This document shows, piece by piece, positions 7,071-8,644 of a stretch of 8,644 bases of DNA. How positions within the stretch are numbered: the first letter of the stretch is position 1; the number at the start of each line of letters is the position of its first letter. Under the pieces are notes generated by a model. The model was not told the origin of the DNA, searched no databases, and worked only from the letters and a program-made list of their open reading frames with translations. The DNA is taken from assembly GCA_020848015.1 (NCBI GenBank), contig JADLBA010000115.1, forward strand, positions 1 through 8,644. The letters are read 5' to 3'. The position numbers and the translations under genes were made by a program. The stretch comes from Crocinitomicaceae bacterium (lineage in GTDB: Bacteria; Bacteroidota; Bacteroidia; Flavobacteriales_D; Sanyastnellaceae).

Positions 7071-8265
7071 ATCCCACACTGTCAAATGCCGATAAGATAA
7101 TTGCTGTCGCTTCTTCAATTTCTTTATCAGAAATGATAAGTGGAGGAGCTATCCGGAAAGACCATGGACATGATAAAAACCAAAAACTGATCAATCCATT
7201 CTCAAGATTTCTTTCTACCACCTGTTGAACTACTTCCGCATTTTCCATATCAATGGCAAAAAATAATCCGCGATGCCGGATGTGTTTTACCGCAGGATGA
7301 GCGCCGAGTATCCGGGCAATTTTATTTCCCTTTTCAAAAACATCTTTTACAATATTTTCATTTTGCAGCACCTCAAAATTTGCAGCCACTGCCGCACAAA
7401 TAACAGGATGCCCGGCAAAGGTGCTGATGTGCCCCAGCATCGGATCGTGGGTAAACTGTTTCATTTTTTCGGTAGAAGAAATCATACAACCCACTGGAAG
7501 CCCTCCGCCAAGAGCCTTTCCAAGAGTGAGAATGTCGGGAACTACATCAAATTGTTCGAAGGCGAACATGGTTCCCGAACGCCCAATACCGCATTGTATC
7601 TCGTCGAAAATCAGCAGCGCACCAGTTTCATCACAGCGCTTTCTCACAGCCTTTAAATATGCTTTGTCCGGAATCCTTACGCCGGCATCTCCCTGAATAG
7701 TCTCCATGATAACACAAGCTGTGTTCTCATCAATCCAATCAATATCTTCCACTTCATTGAAGCGAATAAAATAAATATCAGGGAGCAACGGACGAAAAGT
7801 TGATTTCTTAGTCTCGTTCCCACTCACTGACAGAGAACCATGAGTGCTGCCGTGGTATGCCCCCCGGCAACTGATGATACGGGTGCGTCCTGTAACTCTT
7901 TTGGCAAGTTTGAGTGCGGCTTCATTCGCCTCTGTGCCGCTGTTGACGAAATAGCAGCAATCAAGTGAAGAAGGCAATAAAGAAGCAAGCATCGTAGCCG
8001 CATTTTGCTGCGCCGACTGAAGGTATTCGCCATATACCATTACATGAAGGTGCTGGTCTGCCTGACTTTTAATCGCCTCTGCAATGTGCCTGTTCCCGTG
8101 CCCCAGATTACTTACTCCAATGCCGCTGATCATGTCAAAGTATCGCTTTCCCTTTTTATCAAAAAGATAGATACCCTCTGCCCTCTCAATCTCCAGTGCA
8201 AAAGGAAACATAGTGGTCTGTGCGAGATGGTTTCGGAAAAAAATATCTGATTCCTTCATTGTCAT
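7069..8265 (-). CDS. Class III PLP-dependent aminotransferase (acetylornithine/ornithine/GABA aminotransferase-like)
   Basis: A complete 398-residue cytoplasmic fold-type I transaminase. Visible family motifs: NSGTEANEAALKLAK (108-122, phosphate and cofactor pocket), GAYHGSTHG (135-143), LLIFDEIQCGIGRSG (217-231, with D221 placed to bind the PLP pyridine nitrogen), LTLGKALGGGLPVG (246-259, with K250 as the Schiff-base lysine), STFAGHPVICAA (281-292) and FRIAPPL (370-376, with R371 as the usual carboxylate-binding arginine). All catalytic residues are present, so it should be active. Length matches the family. The substrate cannot be read from sequence: no arginine or lysine biosynthesis neighbours are visible, and such proteins are often labelled simply aspartate aminotransferase family. 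The TFAGHP block replaces the common TFGGNP. Translation starts 2 nt after the stop of the upstream gene, pointing to an operon. A second ATG two codons in (8259) is an equally possible start. Confidence 0.93.
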   Translation of the reverse strand: MTMKESDIFFRNHLAQTTMFPFALEIERAEGIYLFDKKGKRYFDMISGIGVSNLGHGNRHIAEAIKSQADQHLHVMVYGEYLQSAQQNAATMLASLLPSSLDCCYFVNSGTEANEAALKLAKRVTGRTRIISCRGAYHGSTHGSLSVSGNETKKSTFRPLLPDIYFIRFNEVEDIDWIDENTACVIMETIQGDAGVRIPDKAYLKAVRKRCDETGALLIFDEIQCGIGRSGTMFAFEQFDVVPDILTLGKALGGGLPVGCMISSTEKMKQFTHDPMLGHISTFAGHPVICAAVAANFEVLQNENIVKDVFEKGNKIARILGAHPAVKHIRHRGLFFAIDMENAEVVQQVVERNLENGLISFWFLSCPWSFRIAPPLIISDKEIEEATAIILSAFDSVG

Positions 8266-8267
8266 TC

Positions 8268-8644
8268 TTATTTAGAATTTCGTTTGTTCTTTCCCCATTC
8301 AACCAAATAGCGCTCAAAATTCCAATGCGGAGCTTCGGAATAAAGTTTATTCATTGCATCCTCCATACTCACAGAAGAAATAGCCACCTTTACCAGCAAT
8401 TCTCCATGGATCAAAAACTGCATCCGGAACATCTGTATCATTGTATAGGTAAAATTATTTTTTCCTTCCGGATTTTTTTCTGCTTCCCGCTCTTCCAACT
8501 GATCCAATGCAATAAAAGGCTTAGAAAAAACAGCATAAAAATAATACTTCAGTTCTCTCGAAGAATCAACATAAACACGGTATCCCTTCAAAGCGGTATC
8601 TCCCAATTCGCGCAGATCATATTGAAGCAAATTACCGTGGTGCA
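8268..8644 (-). CDS. Hypothetical protein, C-terminal part, cut by window edge
   Basis: The last 124 codons of a minus-strand gene entering from the right edge. The frame stays open to the edge with no ATG near the visible beginning, so a TTG at 8630 is unlikely to be the true start. I do not recognise the family. The visible part has an aromatic strand (YYFYAVFSKPFIALD), a polar charged stretch (EEREAEKNPEGKNN), a Met/Phe-rich probable helix (TMIQMFRMQFLIHGELLVKV), and a basic tail ending in WGKNKRNSK. It has no transmembrane run and no sorting signal at its end. The 2-nt gap to the aminotransferase start suggests translational coupling and a shared operon. Confidence 0.7.
   Translation of the reverse strand, partial: HHGNLLQYDLRELGDTALKGYRVYVDSSRELKYYFYAVFSKPFIALDQLEEREAEKNPEGKNNFTYTMIQMFRMQFLIHGELLVKVAISSVSMEDAMNKLYSEAPHWNFERYLVEWGKNKRNSK

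Noticed and set aside
8268..8630. Complete small gene starting at a TTG at 8630
   Set aside because: The frame remains open to the window edge without a stop and there is no start signal near the TTG, so a gene truncated by the window is more likely.

Overview
The window looks like chromosomal DNA from a member of the Bacteroidota (Flavobacteriia/Chitinophagia-like). The grounds are two different C-terminal sorting signals of the type IX secretion system (T9SS) on two secreted proteins, a SprB-type repeat adhesin, Bacteroidota-style signal peptides, and genes that lack clear Shine-Dalgarno sites. I see no rRNA, tRNA, CRISPR array, insertion sequence, integrase or phage gene.

Left part (1-1500, minus strand). 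A secreted 323-residue protein with a type A T9SS C-terminal domain (stop at 529) is followed 105 bp downstream by the first 141 codons of a nucleotide-sugar epimerase/dehydratase-like SDR enzyme. That enzyme starts at 423 and runs off the left edge.

Centre (1501-7013). A 361-bp divergent intergenic region separates the minus-strand pair from a plus-strand pair whose genes overlap by 11 nt. The first is an unrecognised 434-residue exported protein with about seven evenly spaced beta-strand signatures, probably a beta-propeller. The second is a 1285-residue surface adhesin with a signal peptide, a PKD domain, twelve SprB-like repeats of about 82 residues, a second PKD-like domain and a type B (gliding-motility-associated) T9SS C-terminal domain. 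The overlap suggests the two are made together and may act together at the cell surface. That is inference.

Right part (7069-8644, minus strand). The adhesin gene converges on a complete class III PLP-dependent aminotransferase gene. Upstream of it, with a 2-nt gap, lies the 3' end of an unrecognised gene that enters from the right edge. These two look like one operon and appear unrelated to the secretion genes.

Nothing here is clearly a new defence or mobile system. The most distinctive feature is the propeller-like/SprB-like gene pair, which has no PorP/SprF-type partner inside the window.
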